From: Plantactinospora alkalitolerans
GTDB lineage: Bacteria; Actinomycetota; Actinomycetes; Mycobacteriales; Micromonosporaceae
Assembly (NCBI RefSeq): GCF_015690345.1
Contig: NZ_JADPUN010000145.1
Span: forward strand, 1 to 64,000
Reading direction: 5' to 3'
DNA length: 64,000 bases
This document shows, in pieces, positions 53,225 through 61,973 of this stretch; position 1 is the first letter of the stretch; each line of letters begins with the position of its first letter. The notes below the pieces were generated by a model. It was not told where the DNA came from and did no database searches. It was given only the letters and a program-made list of their open reading frames with translations. The position numbers and the translations under genes are program-made.

Positions 53225-54511
53225 TCAGCCGCCGACCAGGATGGTCAGCACGGCCAGCACCGAGATGAACACCGCCGCGCAGCTCGCCGCCACCGTGGTG
53301 ATCCGCCGGTTGACCAGCTCTCCCATCAGCGACGCGTCCCGGGTGAAGAACACCAGCGGCCAGAGCGCGAAGGGGATGCCGATGCTCAGCGTGACCTGGC
53401 TGAGCACCAGCGCTCTGGTCGGCTCCAGGCCCAGGGCCAGGATGCCGAGCGCCGGCACGATGGTGACCAGCCGGCGCACGGTCACCGGGATGGACCGACG
53501 GAGGAAGCCGGCGAGGATGACCGAGCCGGCGTACGTGCCGACCGAGGAGGAGACCAGCCCCGACACGAGCAGGGCCAACCCGAAACAGGCCGCCGCGAGC
53601 GCACCGGACCGCTCGTCGAAGAGGTGGTACGCCTGCTCGAGTTCGGTGACGCCGCTGCCGGCCAGGCTGCCCGCGGCTATCGCGATCAGCATGACGTTGG
53701 TGGCACCGGCCACCAGCATCGCCGCCACCACGTCGATCCGGGTGGCGGTCAGCAGCCGCCGCCGGGCCGGAACGGTGCGAACCACGCCGAAGCGGTCCCG
53801 GATCAGCGCGGAGTGCAGGTAGATCGCGTGCGGCATGATCGTGGCGCCGAGGATCGCCGCGGCGAGCAGGATGGCGCCCTGGTCCGGCAAGTCGGGTATC
53901 ACACCGCCGGCCAGGCCTCGAGGTGAGGGCTCGGCGGTGACGGCCGCGTAGCCGAAGCCGAGAAAGATCAGCGCCAGCATCGCCGCGGTGAGCCGCTCGA
54001 AGCTCCGCTGCCCGTGCCGGGTCTGCACGATCAGCAGGACGAACGCGACGGCGCCGGTCAGCAGCCCGCCGGCCAGCAGCGGCACACCGAACAGCAGGTA
54101 GAGGGCGACGGCACCGCCGAGCACCTCGGCGACGTCGGTGGCGATGGCCACCACCTCGGCCTGGCCCCAGAGCAGGTAGACCACCGGCCTGGGAAACCGT
54201 TCACGGCAGAGTTCCGGCAGGGTACGACCGGTGGCGAGGCCGAGCTTCGCCGACAGGTACTGGGTAAGCACGGCGAGCAGATTCGCGAGCACCACGACCC
54301 AGACCAGTTGGTACGCGTACTGGGAGCCGGCCGACACGTTCGTCGCCACGTTGCCGGGGTCGACGTAGGCGATCGCCGCTACGAACGCCGGACCCAGCCG
54401 AATGACAAGGTGTCCGAGGGGCATCTTGCCGGTAATGGATGAGTTCAGCTTCGGTGAATGATGTGCGACATTACTCTGGGCGCTCGAACGGGTACCATTC
54501 TGTGATCGCAC
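53225..54511 (-). CDS. mntH: NRAMP-family divalent metal transporter
   Basis: This 428-residue transporter with about 11 helices has the helix-1 metal motif AYVDPGNVATN (DPGN) and the helix-6 motif GATIMPHAIYLHSAL (MPH). It imports Mn(II) or Fe(II) with protons. I use GTG 54511 (VRSQNGTRSS), because CTGGAGGCAC precedes it; ATG 54424 is the alternative with a poor site. A regulator such as MntR is not in the window; a 12-bp palindrome lies 66 bp upstream. Confidence 0.9.
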   Translation of the reverse strand: MRSQNGTRSSAQSNVAHHSPKLNSSITGKMPLGHLVIRLGPAFVAAIAYVDPGNVATNVSAGSQYAYQLVWVVVLANLLAVLTQYLSAKLGLATGRTLPELCRERFPRPVVYLLWGQAEVVAIATDVAEVLGGAVALYLLFGVPLLAGGLLTGAVAFVLLIVQTRHGQRSFERLTAAMLALIFLGFGYAAVTAEPSPRGLAGGVIPDLPDQGAILLAAAILGATIMPHAIYLHSALIRDRFGVVRTVPARRRLLTATRIDVVAAMLVAGATNVMLIAIAAGSLAGSGVTELEQAYHLFDERSGALAAACFGLALLVSGLVSSSVGTYAGSVILAGFLRRSIPVTVRRLVTIVPALGILALGLEPTRALVLSQVTLSIGIPFALWPLVFFTRDASLMGELVNRRITTVAASCAAVFISVLAVLTILVGG

Positions 54512-54576
54512 CGTGCCTCCAGTCTGCGTAGGTACGCATCCCCCGGCGGGTAATTCGTCAAGTTTCACAACTCGCC

Positions 54577-54588
54577 TGAGGGCCCTCA
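54577..54588. promoter_or_regulatory. 12-bp palindrome upstream of mntH
   Basis: TGAGGGCCCTCA is a perfect palindrome in the 235-bp region between the divergent mntH and phosphonate operon. It could be an operator for either; no regulator is recognised by this motif. Confidence 0.35.
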
Positions 54589-54636
54589 ATACGGACGTTG
54601 TGACGGATCACCGTCTTGAGGTTGCTCCTTATATTG

Positions 54637-54666
54637 TTGACTTCATGTAGTCGTAGTTTGTACGCT
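54637..54666 (+). promoter_or_regulatory. Candidate promoter of the phosphonate operon
   Basis: TTGACT and TACGCT are separated by 18 bp in an AT-rich stretch, 81 bp before the first phosphonate gene. The spacing and boxes fit a housekeeping-type promoter that would drive all nine overlapping genes. Confidence 0.5.
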
Positions 54667-54746
54667 TCGACGCTGTCAAGGCTTTAGATTCCCGGCTGAT
54701 TGGCCGCATCGGCTTGACTGATCAAGTTGCTTGTTTGGGGGGCCAC

Positions 54747-56051
54747 ATGCGACTTGCACCGCAACCTTCTTCGGTCGCCACCCCCGTGCCCGGTGCGCGG
54801 GTGCCGGCCCAACGCACGATCGTCGGGCCCGGCGCCGTCGCCGCCGTACCGGCGGAGGCCGAGGCGATCACCGGCGTTCCGGCGGCGCAACTCCGCGCCG
54901 TCCTCGTCGTCGGCCCGGGATTCGACACCCGGTCCTGGGCCGAGCGGATGGTCGCCGCGCTGCGACCGCTGCCGATCCGGCGGTACGTCCACCCGGGCCC
55001 GGCAACCCCCGACGGCGTGTTGCGACTGGCACGGCTGCTCCGCGGAAGCCGCCCCGAGATCGTGCTGGCGGTCGGCGGTGGCACCGTGCTCGACACCGTG
55101 AAGGCGGCGGTGGCGCTACAGCCGTACCCCGACCTCGACGAGCGCGACGTGGCGCGGGGGTGCGACGACCCCGAACTGCGGCGGCGCTGGCCGGTCGACG
55201 CTCCCGCCCGACCGGCGGTGGTCGCGGTGCCCAGCACCCCGGGCACCGGAGCCGAGGCCACCCCGTTCGCCACCCTCTGGGACACCGCCGCCGGCCGGAA
55301 GCTCTCCCTGGCCGGTCCCGAGCTGCTGCCCCGGACCGTGATCCTCGATCCGGACCTGCTCGTGGGGCTGGACCGGACCGTCCTCGCCTGCGCCGTGCTG
55401 GACACGATCTGCCAGGGCGCCGAGGCAGCCTGGTCGATCCGCTCCACCCCGGCGTCGACCGCCTTCGGCCTGAGCGCACTCGGCGCCGCCGCCGGTGTGC
55501 TGGACCGGCTCGTCGCCGGACGACTCGACGACGCCGGGCGAGAAGCCCTGCTCCTCGCCGGCCACCACTCCGGCAGGGCCATCGCCGAGGCACCGACCTC
55601 GTCCTGTCACGCCATCTCGTACCCGCTGACCCTGTGGTTGGGGCTGGCGCACGGGCACGCGTGCGGGGTGAGCCTGCCGAGGTTGCTGCGTCACAACGCG
55701 GATGTGACCACGGCGGACTGTGCGGACCCGCGGGGTGTCCGGCACGTCCGGGCGGTGGTCGACCGGATCGCCATGGCCCTGGGCGCCGACGTGGCGGCAT
55801 CCGGGCCGGACGGAGCAGGCGGGCCGGACGGAGCAGGCGCCGCACGGGCCGCTGCCGCCGCCGCACGGGTCGAACGGCTGCTCGTCGGAGCCGGTCTGAC
55901 GCCCCTGGAAGGGCTACCCGTCGACGCGCACGACCTGGCCGTCGAGGCCCTCAACTACCCCCGATGCCACGACAATCCGCGCCGGCTGGACGTCCCCGTC
56001 CTCAGCCGGCTCCTCGGCACTCCGCTGGGACTGGAGGAGTCATGCTCGTAG
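54747..56051 (+). CDS. phpC: Phosphonoacetaldehyde reductase (iron-type alcohol dehydrogenase)
   Basis: This 434-residue group III alcohol dehydrogenase should reduce phosphonoacetaldehyde to 2-hydroxyethylphosphonate. It has the NAD(P) motif ILAVGGGTVLDTVKA (here VLAVGGGTVLDTVKAA), AVPSTPGTGAEATPFATLW and the metal-binding SSCHAISYPLTLWLGLAHGHACG with His residues. GTTTGGGGGG precedes ATG 54747. It overlaps the HEPD gene by 10 nt. In the phosphinothricin pathway PhpC does this step; similarity is inferred from motifs and from the adjacent dioxygenase. Confidence 0.88.
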   Translation: MRLAPQPSSVATPVPGARVPAQRTIVGPGAVAAVPAEAEAITGVPAAQLRAVLVVGPGFDTRSWAERMVAALRPLPIRRYVHPGPATPDGVLRLARLLRGSRPEIVLAVGGGTVLDTVKAAVALQPYPDLDERDVARGCDDPELRRRWPVDAPARPAVVAVPSTPGTGAEATPFATLWDTAAGRKLSLAGPELLPRTVILDPDLLVGLDRTVLACAVLDTICQGAEAAWSIRSTPASTAFGLSALGAAAGVLDRLVAGRLDDAGREALLLAGHHSGRAIAEAPTSSCHAISYPLTLWLGLAHGHACGVSLPRLLRHNADVTTADCADPRGVRHVRAVVDRIAMALGADVAASGPDGAGGPDGAGAARAAAAAARVERLLVGAGLTPLEGLPVDAHDLAVEALNYPRCHDNPRRLDVPVLSRLLGTPLGLEESCS

Positions 56052-57382
56052 ACCCGTTCAAGGTCGCGCACTGGATGAACGCCCGCAAGCACACCGCGAC
56101 GCAGGTCGCCGAACTCGCCGGGGTGCCCGGGGAAGAGTTGACCGGCCTGCTCGGCGGCGGCATCGCCGAGGTCGACGACGCGCTGCTGGGCCGCATCGCG
56201 CTCGCACTGCGCGTCGATCCGGCCCAACTCTGTGCCCAGGGCGCCCGGGACCTGACCGTCGTACACCAGACGGCGGACGCGCTCGCCGCCACCTGCCGGC
56301 CGATCCAGCGCGACGGAATCCACTTCTACAACTACTACTCGATGGCGGCGCCGCCCGGCCGGGTGGCGCCGGTCATCCTCGACATCCTCTGCCCGGCCGA
56401 CCGGCTGCCCGCGCTCAACAACGGGCACCTGGAACCGGCCATCACGGTCAACCTCGGCCCGGGAGACATCCACGGCCGGTGGGGACCGGAACTCACCCCG
56501 CAGACCTGGCAGGTGTTGCACGCCAACCCCGGCGACGACCCGTGGATCGTCGGCGACTCGTACGTCGAACCGTCGTACTGCCCGCACAGCTACTCGCTCG
56601 CCGGTGCCGCGCCGGCCCGGATCGTCTCCTACACCGGACAGTCGAACATGGCGCCGGTGATCGAGGAGGCGAACGCGTGGTCGGACAGCGCCTATGCCCG
56701 GTACCTCGAACTGCTCGACGGCGGGCTCTCCCCGGGAGACCTGCTGGACCTGCTGCTGGCCCGGCGCGGCTACCAACGGTCCTCCGCCGCCGAGGCGATC
56801 GGCGTCGACCCGGCGGCGCTGGACAAGGCGGTCAGCGACCCGGTGGCCGGGATCCCCGTGCTCCGGGCCCTGGCCCGGACGGTGGGACTGGACTACCGCC
56901 TGCTGCTGCCGGCCGAGCGGAGCCACGACGCGGTCGGCAAGTCGTACCGGGACGTGCCGGACGCCCGCGCCTCGCGCCGCCGGCTCGGCCCGTACGAGGT
57001 GGCCTCGATGGCGAGCGCCCCGCACCTGCCGGACCTCACCGGGCTCTACCTGCGGGTCGACCCGGACGCCGCCGAGCTGCCCGGTGCCGACCTGGTGGAG
57101 CCGGCCGAGTCGCACTACCTCGTCGCCGGCGGCGAACTCACCCTCGACTGGGACGACGCGCAGGGGCAGCGCCAGAGCACCACCCTCTCCGCCGACGGCT
57201 CGGCCTGGGTCGGCCCGTTCGTCCGGCACCGCTGGTCCGGTGACGGGGCACTGCTGAAGTTCGGCTCCGGCTCCCACGTCGGCTATCTCGACCTGGTCGA
57301 ACTGACCAACACGTACGCACCGGCGGCGACCGCCCGACGAGGCCGCCGCGACCTGTCCAGCTGGGGATACGACGAGGGATAG
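56042..57382 (+). CDS. phpD: 2-Hydroxyethylphosphonate dioxygenase
   Basis: This 446-residue non-heme iron enzyme (HEPD) cleaves 2-hydroxyethylphosphonate to hydroxymethylphosphonate and formate with O2. It has the tandem helix-turn-helix plus cupin layout. The iron ligands of known HEPD fall at identical positions: His129 (LNNGHLEPA), Glu176 and His182 (DSYVEPSYCPHSYS). Lys16, Arg90, Tyr98 and Asn126 of the substrate pocket are also kept. The repeat half ends RRGRRDLSSWGYDEG. Methylphosphonate synthase is the related alternative but uses a Gln ligand in the cases I recall; the match to HEPD is better. Confidence 0.95.
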   Translation: MLVDPFKVAHWMNARKHTATQVAELAGVPGEELTGLLGGGIAEVDDALLGRIALALRVDPAQLCAQGARDLTVVHQTADALAATCRPIQRDGIHFYNYYSMAAPPGRVAPVILDILCPADRLPALNNGHLEPAITVNLGPGDIHGRWGPELTPQTWQVLHANPGDDPWIVGDSYVEPSYCPHSYSLAGAAPARIVSYTGQSNMAPVIEEANAWSDSAYARYLELLDGGLSPGDLLDLLLARRGYQRSSAAEAIGVDPAALDKAVSDPVAGIPVLRALARTVGLDYRLLLPAERSHDAVGKSYRDVPDARASRRRLGPYEVASMASAPHLPDLTGLYLRVDPDAAELPGADLVEPAESHYLVAGGELTLDWDDAQGQRQSTTLSADGSAWVGPFVRHRWSGDGALLKFGSGSHVGYLDLVELTNTYAPAATARRGRRDLSSWGYDEG

Positions 57383-57391
57383 GTGGCAACG

Positions 57392-58456
57392 ATGCGAGTG
57401 GTCTACACCGACCCGGCCTGGGCGCTCGACGCCAGCGGCCGACCCGATCCGAACCGCGCCGACCTGGAACGCGGCATCCTCGGACCGGACGTCGACGTCG
57501 AGATCGGCCCGTTCCACAGCGGAGCCGACCTCGACCCGACCGGCGACCCGGAGGTCGCCCCGAACGCCGACAGCGGCTTCGTGACCTCCGGCGACCAGTT
57601 GCTCGACGCGGCCCGGGGCGCCGACGCACTGGTCATCTACCGGTGCCAGGTCACCTCGGAACTCGTCGAGGCACTCCGGCCGAGCTGCCGGGTGGTCGCC
57701 CGCAGCGGCGTCGGCTTCGACAACCTCCGTCCCGACCTGCTCGCCACCGCCGGCATCTACGGATTCAACGTGCCGGACTACTGCGGCGACGAGGTGAGCA
57801 CCCACACCGTGGCGCTGCTGCTCGGACTGGAGCGGCAGATCTGCGTACAGGACCGGCTGGTCCGGGACAACCGGTGGGGAATCCACCGGGGCGGCATACC
57901 GCGCCGCACCTGCGAACGTACGGTCGGGATCGTCGGCTTCGGCCGGATCGGCCGGGCCAGCGCCCGCAAGCTCCAGCCGTTCTACCACCACGTCCTGGCC
58001 CACGATCCGTACGTGGCGGCCGACCTGATGGCCAGCCACGGCGTCACACCGGTCCGGAGCCTCGGCGAGTTGTTCGCCGCGGCGGACGCCGTGGTGGTCC
58101 ACGCGGCGCTGACCCCGGAAACGGACGGGCTGATCGGTGCGGCGGCACTCGGGGCCGCCGCACCGGGAACCCTGCTGGTCAACACGGCCCGGGGCAAACT
58201 CGTCGACACCACCGCCGTGCTCGACGCACTCGACACGGGTCAACTGGCCGGCTTCGCCTCCGACGTCTTCGCGCCCGAGGACCCGAACGCATCACCCACC
58301 GCCCGCAAGTTGCTCGCCCGGAACGACGTGATCGTCAGCTCCCATCGCGCGTTCCTGTCCGCCGAATCCGAGTTGAGCCTGCGCCGCCGTATCGCCGCGG
58401 GCATCCGTGCGGTGCTCGTCGACGACGCACCGCCGCCCGAGGGACGGCTGGCGTGA
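57392..58456 (+). CDS. phpE: PhpE-like D-2-hydroxyacid dehydrogenase family protein
   Basis: This 354-residue NAD-dependent dehydrogenase has the Rossmann motif GIVGFGRIGRASARK, VARSGVGFDNL, NVPDYCGDEVSTHTVALLLG, LVNTARGKLVDTTAV and a C-terminal SSHRAFLSAES with the catalytic His. In phosphinothricin producers PhpE oxidises hydroxymethylphosphonate towards phosphonoformaldehyde. AGGTGG precedes ATG 57392; GTG 57383 is also possible. It directly follows HEPD, whose product it would use. Confidence 0.88.
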   Translation: MRVVYTDPAWALDASGRPDPNRADLERGILGPDVDVEIGPFHSGADLDPTGDPEVAPNADSGFVTSGDQLLDAARGADALVIYRCQVTSELVEALRPSCRVVARSGVGFDNLRPDLLATAGIYGFNVPDYCGDEVSTHTVALLLGLERQICVQDRLVRDNRWGIHRGGIPRRTCERTVGIVGFGRIGRASARKLQPFYHHVLAHDPYVAADLMASHGVTPVRSLGELFAAADAVVVHAALTPETDGLIGAAALGAAAPGTLLVNTARGKLVDTTAVLDALDTGQLAGFASDVFAPEDPNASPTARKLLARNDVIVSSHRAFLSAESELSLRRRIAAGIRAVLVDDAPPPEGRLA

Positions 58457-58505
58457 ACACCAACGGCCGCCACCGCAGCCAGCTCGCCACTTCTTTGGAG
58501 GAACG

Positions 58506-59474
58506 TTGACCACATCGGAAGAAACCGGTCCGGGCCCGACCACGGGCCAGCGCCCCAGCAGCATGTCGCCGGGCGACCAGCTCCGCCGCCTGCTCGTCGA
58601 CGACACGCCCTGCGTCCTGATGGGCGTGCACGACGGGCTCAGCGCCCGGATCGCGGTCGAGGAGGGATTCCGCGCCCTCTGGGCGTCCGGACTCTGCATC
58701 TCCACCGCCCTCGGCGTACGCGACAGCGACGAGGCGTCCTGGACACAACTGCTGAACAGCGTCGAGAGCATGGTGGACAACACCCGGGTACCGGTGCTCG
58801 TCGACGGTGACACCGGGCACGGCAACTTCAACACCGCGCGCCGGTTCGCCAGCCGGGCCGAACGGATCGGTGCCGCCGGAGTCTGCTTCGAGGACAAGAC
58901 CTTCCCCAAGATGAACTCCTTCTTCGGGGTGGGGCACGAACTGGTGCCGATCGCCGAGTTCTGCGGAAAGATCAAGGCCTGCAAGGACGGGCAGCAGGAC
59001 CCGGGCTTCGTCGTCGTCGCCCGCACCGAGGCGTTCATCGCCGGCCAGCCCGTCGAGGAGGCGGTGGCCAGGGCCGAGGCGTACGCGGCCGCCGGCGCCG
59101 ACGCCATCTTCGTGCACTCCCGGCAACCGACGGCGGTGGAGATCGCCGCCTTCTCGGCCCGATGGCATGGCCGGGTGCCGATCGTGATCGCACCGACGAC
59201 GTACCACCGGACCACGCTGGACGAGTTCCGGCAGATCGGGGTCGGCGGGGTCATCTGGGCGAACCAGAGCATGCGGGCCGCGTTCAGCGCGATGCGCAAG
59301 GCCTGCCGCGACATGCGGTCGAGCGGGGTGATCAGCGGCGTCGAGGAGGAGATCGCCTCGCTCAAGGAGGTCTTCGCACTGCTGGGCTACGAGGACCTGG
59401 AGCGGGAGGAGCGGCGGTACGCCTCCTTCGACCCGCCGGTGCTGTCCACGGTGACCGGGGGGAACGCTCCATGA
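58506..59474 (+). CDS. ppm: Phosphoenolpyruvate mutase
   Basis: This 322-residue enzyme forms the C-P bond by rearranging PEP to phosphonopyruvate, the committing step of nearly all phosphonate pathways. The diagnostic motif EDKTFPKMNS is at 129-138, with the Mg-binding DGDTGHGN at 100-107. The start is a TTG with a textbook GGAGG four bases before it; ATG 58563 (MSPGDQLRR) is the alternative. It overlaps the decarboxylase gene by ATGA. Confidence 0.95.
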   Translation: MTTSEETGPGPTTGQRPSSMSPGDQLRRLLVDDTPCVLMGVHDGLSARIAVEEGFRALWASGLCISTALGVRDSDEASWTQLLNSVESMVDNTRVPVLVDGDTGHGNFNTARRFASRAERIGAAGVCFEDKTFPKMNSFFGVGHELVPIAEFCGKIKACKDGQQDPGFVVVARTEAFIAGQPVEEAVARAEAYAAAGADAIFVHSRQPTAVEIAAFSARWHGRVPIVIAPTTYHRTTLDEFRQIGVGGVIWANQSMRAAFSAMRKACRDMRSSGVISGVEEEIASLKEVFALLGYEDLEREERRYASFDPPVLSTVTGGNAP

Positions 59475-60655
59475 TCCGTGCCGAAGAGCTGATGGGAGCC
59501 CTGGTCGACCACTCGGTCACCATGGTGACCGGGGTGCCGTGCTCCTTCCTCACCCCGGTCATCAACCGGGCCATCAGCGATCCGAGGGTGCGCTACCTCG
59601 CCGCCACCCAGGAGGGCGAGGCGGCGGCGATCGCGGCCGGTGCCTGGCTGGGTGGCGGGCTCGGCTGTGTCATCAGTCAGAACTCCGGTCTCGGCAACAT
59701 GGTCAACCCGCTGACCTCGCTGCTGCACCCGGCCAACATCCCGGCGCTGCTGCTGGTCACCTGGCGGGGTGAACCCGGCCGCCCCGACGAGCCGCAGCAC
59801 GCTCAGATGGGGCGGATCACGCCGGGGCTGCTCGACCTGATGGAGGTGCCGCACGCGACGCTGCCGGCCGACCCGGCCGAGCTGTCCGACGCGTTCGCGG
59901 TGGCCACCGGCGAGCTGCTCCGGGCCGAGCGGCCGTACGCCTTCGTGATTCCGAAGGGGACGGTCGCGGCGGAGCCACTCTGCGAGTCCGCGCTGCCCCG
60001 ACGTACCGGCCGGGTCGTCCGGCACCTGCCCGACGGTCCGGCACCCAGCCGGTGGGCGGCGCTCGAGTGCCTGCTGTCCGAGTTGCCGGAGAGTGCCGCC
60101 GTCGTGGCGACCACCGGGATGACCAGTCGGGAACTGTACGAGATCGCCGACCGCGACCAGCACTTCTACCTGGTCGGCGCGATGGGTTCGGCCGGAGCGG
60201 TGGGGCTCGGGGTGGCCGCGCACACCACCCGGCCGGTGGTGGTGGTCGACGGCGACGGCGCCCTGCTGATGCGGCTCGGTGGCCTCGCCACGATCGGGGC
60301 GTACGGGGGTGACAACCTCGTGCACGTCGTGCTGGACAACGGCGTGCACGACTCGACCGGGGGACAGCGCACGCTCTCGTCCACCGTGGACCTGGTCGCC
60401 GCCGCCGCCTCCTGCGGCTACCGGCAACTGCACGACTGCACCCGGCCCGAGGCGTTCCGGGTGGCGCTCGGGGCGGCGCTGGCCGGGCCCGGGCCGAGCC
60501 TGGTCCGGCTCCGCACCAGGCCGGGATCCCGCAGTGGGCTGGGCCGTCCGGCGGTGACCCCGGCGGAGGTGGCCCGGCGGTTCCGGCGGTTCGTCACCGC
60601 CGCCCCCGCCCCGGACAGGGTGGGCGCGGACGAAGTGCTGGGGGTCGGGGCGTGA
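59471..60655 (+). CDS. ppd: Phosphonopyruvate decarboxylase
   Basis: This 394-residue thiamine diphosphate enzyme drives the unfavourable mutase reaction forward by turning phosphonopyruvate into phosphonoacetaldehyde and CO2. The N-terminal Pyr domain holds TGVPCSFLTPVI, ATQEGEAAAIAAGAWLGG and ISQNSGLGNMVNPLTSL, and the PP domain has VVVDGDGALLMRLGGLATI with the downstream LDNGVHDSTGGQ (GDG...N motif). It overlaps ppm and the MBL gene. Confidence 0.94.
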   Translation: MIRAEELMGALVDHSVTMVTGVPCSFLTPVINRAISDPRVRYLAATQEGEAAAIAAGAWLGGGLGCVISQNSGLGNMVNPLTSLLHPANIPALLLVTWRGEPGRPDEPQHAQMGRITPGLLDLMEVPHATLPADPAELSDAFAVATGELLRAERPYAFVIPKGTVAAEPLCESALPRRTGRVVRHLPDGPAPSRWAALECLLSELPESAAVVATTGMTSRELYEIADRDQHFYLVGAMGSAGAVGLGVAAHTTRPVVVVDGDGALLMRLGGLATIGAYGGDNLVHVVLDNGVHDSTGGQRTLSSTVDLVAAAASCGYRQLHDCTRPEAFRVALGAALAGPGPSLVRLRTRPGSRSGLGRPAVTPAEVARRFRRFVTAAPAPDRVGADEVLGVGA

Positions 60656-61407
60656 CCGGTATCCGGGTGACCTTCGCCGGCTCGGGCGACGCGTTCGGCA
60701 GCGGCGGGCGGCTGCAGACCTGCGTACACCTGAGTCCGGCGGACGGCCCGCCGGTGCTGCTCGACTGTGGAGCGACCGCCCTGATCGGGCTGAAGCGGCA
60801 CGGTATCGAGCCGAACGACGTCGGCACCGTGGTCCTGTCACACCTGCACGGCGACCACTTCGCCGGACTGCCGTACCTGATCCTCGACGGTCAGTTCCGG
60901 CGGCGGACCGCGCCGCTGGAGGTGATCGGGCCGCCGGGCACCCAGGAGCGGCTGCGTCAGGCCATGGAGTTGCTCTTTCCCGGCTCGACCCGGATCACCC
61001 GGCGCTTCGAGGTGACGGTCCGCGAGATCGAGCCGCACGGCCGGCTCGATCTCGCGGAGCTGACGGTGCAGGCGTACCCGGCGGAGCACTTCGCCGGTGC
61101 GCCCGCGCTCTGCCTGCGGATCGGGCTCGCCGGTCGGGTCATCGCCTACAGCGGCGACACCGCCTGGACCGAGACCCTGGTCACCGTGGCCGACGGGGCG
61201 GATCTGTTCGTCTGCGAGGCGTACACGGTCACCCGGGCGGTGCCGTTCCACCTGCACCTGCCGATGCTCCGGGACAACCTTCCCCGGCTCACCTGCCGGC
61301 GGATCGTCCTCACCCACGCCGGGCCCGACGTCCTCGCCAGCGCCGGCTCGCTCGACCTCGAACCGCACCTCGAACTGGCCGACGACGATCTCGTTCTCGA
61401 CGTCTAG
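60652..61407 (+). CDS. Metallo-beta-lactamase-fold hydrolase in the phosphonate operon
   Basis: This 251-residue MBL hydrolase has the metal motif SHLHGDHFAGLPY (HxHxDH at 64-69), AYPAEHFAGAPALCLRI, IAYSGDTAWTETLV and LTHAGPDVL. GTG start overlapping ppd. It is nearest in pattern to PhnP/RNase Z-type phosphodiesterases. The known phosphinothricin early genes do not include such a protein as far as I recall, so it is a distinguishing feature of this cluster. Possible roles are hydrolysis of a nucleotidyl phosphonate, a repair reaction or self-resistance. Confidence 0.82.
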   Translation: MTGIRVTFAGSGDAFGSGGRLQTCVHLSPADGPPVLLDCGATALIGLKRHGIEPNDVGTVVLSHLHGDHFAGLPYLILDGQFRRRTAPLEVIGPPGTQERLRQAMELLFPGSTRITRRFEVTVREIEPHGRLDLAELTVQAYPAEHFAGAPALCLRIGLAGRVIAYSGDTAWTETLVTVADGADLFVCEAYTVTRAVPFHLHLPMLRDNLPRLTCRRIVLTHAGPDVLASAGSLDLEPHLELADDDLVLDV

Positions 61408-61424
61408 ACGATCCGGAGGATCCG

Positions 61425-61973
61425 GTGGACCATCCCTACCCACTCGGCGTCATCCACGGCAGGTTCCAACCCCTGCACCTCGGACACCTGGAATACCTGC
61501 TCGCCGGTGCCGCCCGCTGCGACACGCTCGTCGTGGGCATCACCAACCCGGACCCGTTCCAGACCGCCGAGGAACCCACCGATCCGGTACGGGGGTCGGT
61601 GGCGGCGAACCCGTGCACGTACTACGAGCGGTACCTGATGGCGGAGGCCGCGCTCACCGAGGCGGGTGTGCCGCACCACCGGCTGCGGATCGTGCCGTTC
61701 CCGCACAGCTTCCCGGAACGGCTGCGCTACTACGCGCCGCCGGAGGCCGTCTACCTGCTGACCATCTACGACGACTGGGGCGCGGAGAAGCTCGACCGCC
61801 TCGGCGCGCTCGGCCTGACGACCGAGGTGATGTGGCGCCGGGTCGAGAAACCGATCAGCGGCGGCCGGGTACGCCGGGCCATCGCCGCGAACGCCGACTG
61901 GGAGCAACTGGTCCCGCCCGCGGTTGCCTCCGTGATCAAGGAGTGTGGGATCGATGCGCGAATCCGTGGTTGA
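61425..61973 (+). CDS. phpF: PhpF-like nucleotidylyltransferase
   Basis: This 182-residue HIGH-type nucleotidyltransferase of the NMN adenylyltransferase group has GRFQPLHLGH at 12-21 and the second motif EKPISGGRVRRAI. GGAGGATCCG precedes the GTG start. PhpF of phosphinothricin biosynthesis makes CMP-5'-phosphonoformate from phosphonoformate and CTP; the same role is expected here. The gene overlaps phpG by 20 nt. Confidence 0.86.
   Translation: MDHPYPLGVIHGRFQPLHLGHLEYLLAGAARCDTLVVGITNPDPFQTAEEPTDPVRGSVAANPCTYYERYLMAEAALTEAGVPHHRLRIVPFPHSFPERLRYYAPPEAVYLLTIYDDWGAEKLDRLGALGLTTEVMWRRVEKPISGGRVRRAIAANADWEQLVPPAVASVIKECGIDARIRG

Noticed and set aside
54731-56041. Possible 440-residue N-terminal extension of HEPD
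   Set aside because: The extension is Arg/Gly/Pro-rich antisense-like sequence in another frame of phpC. The ATG at 56042 gives exact alignment of HEPD residue numbers.
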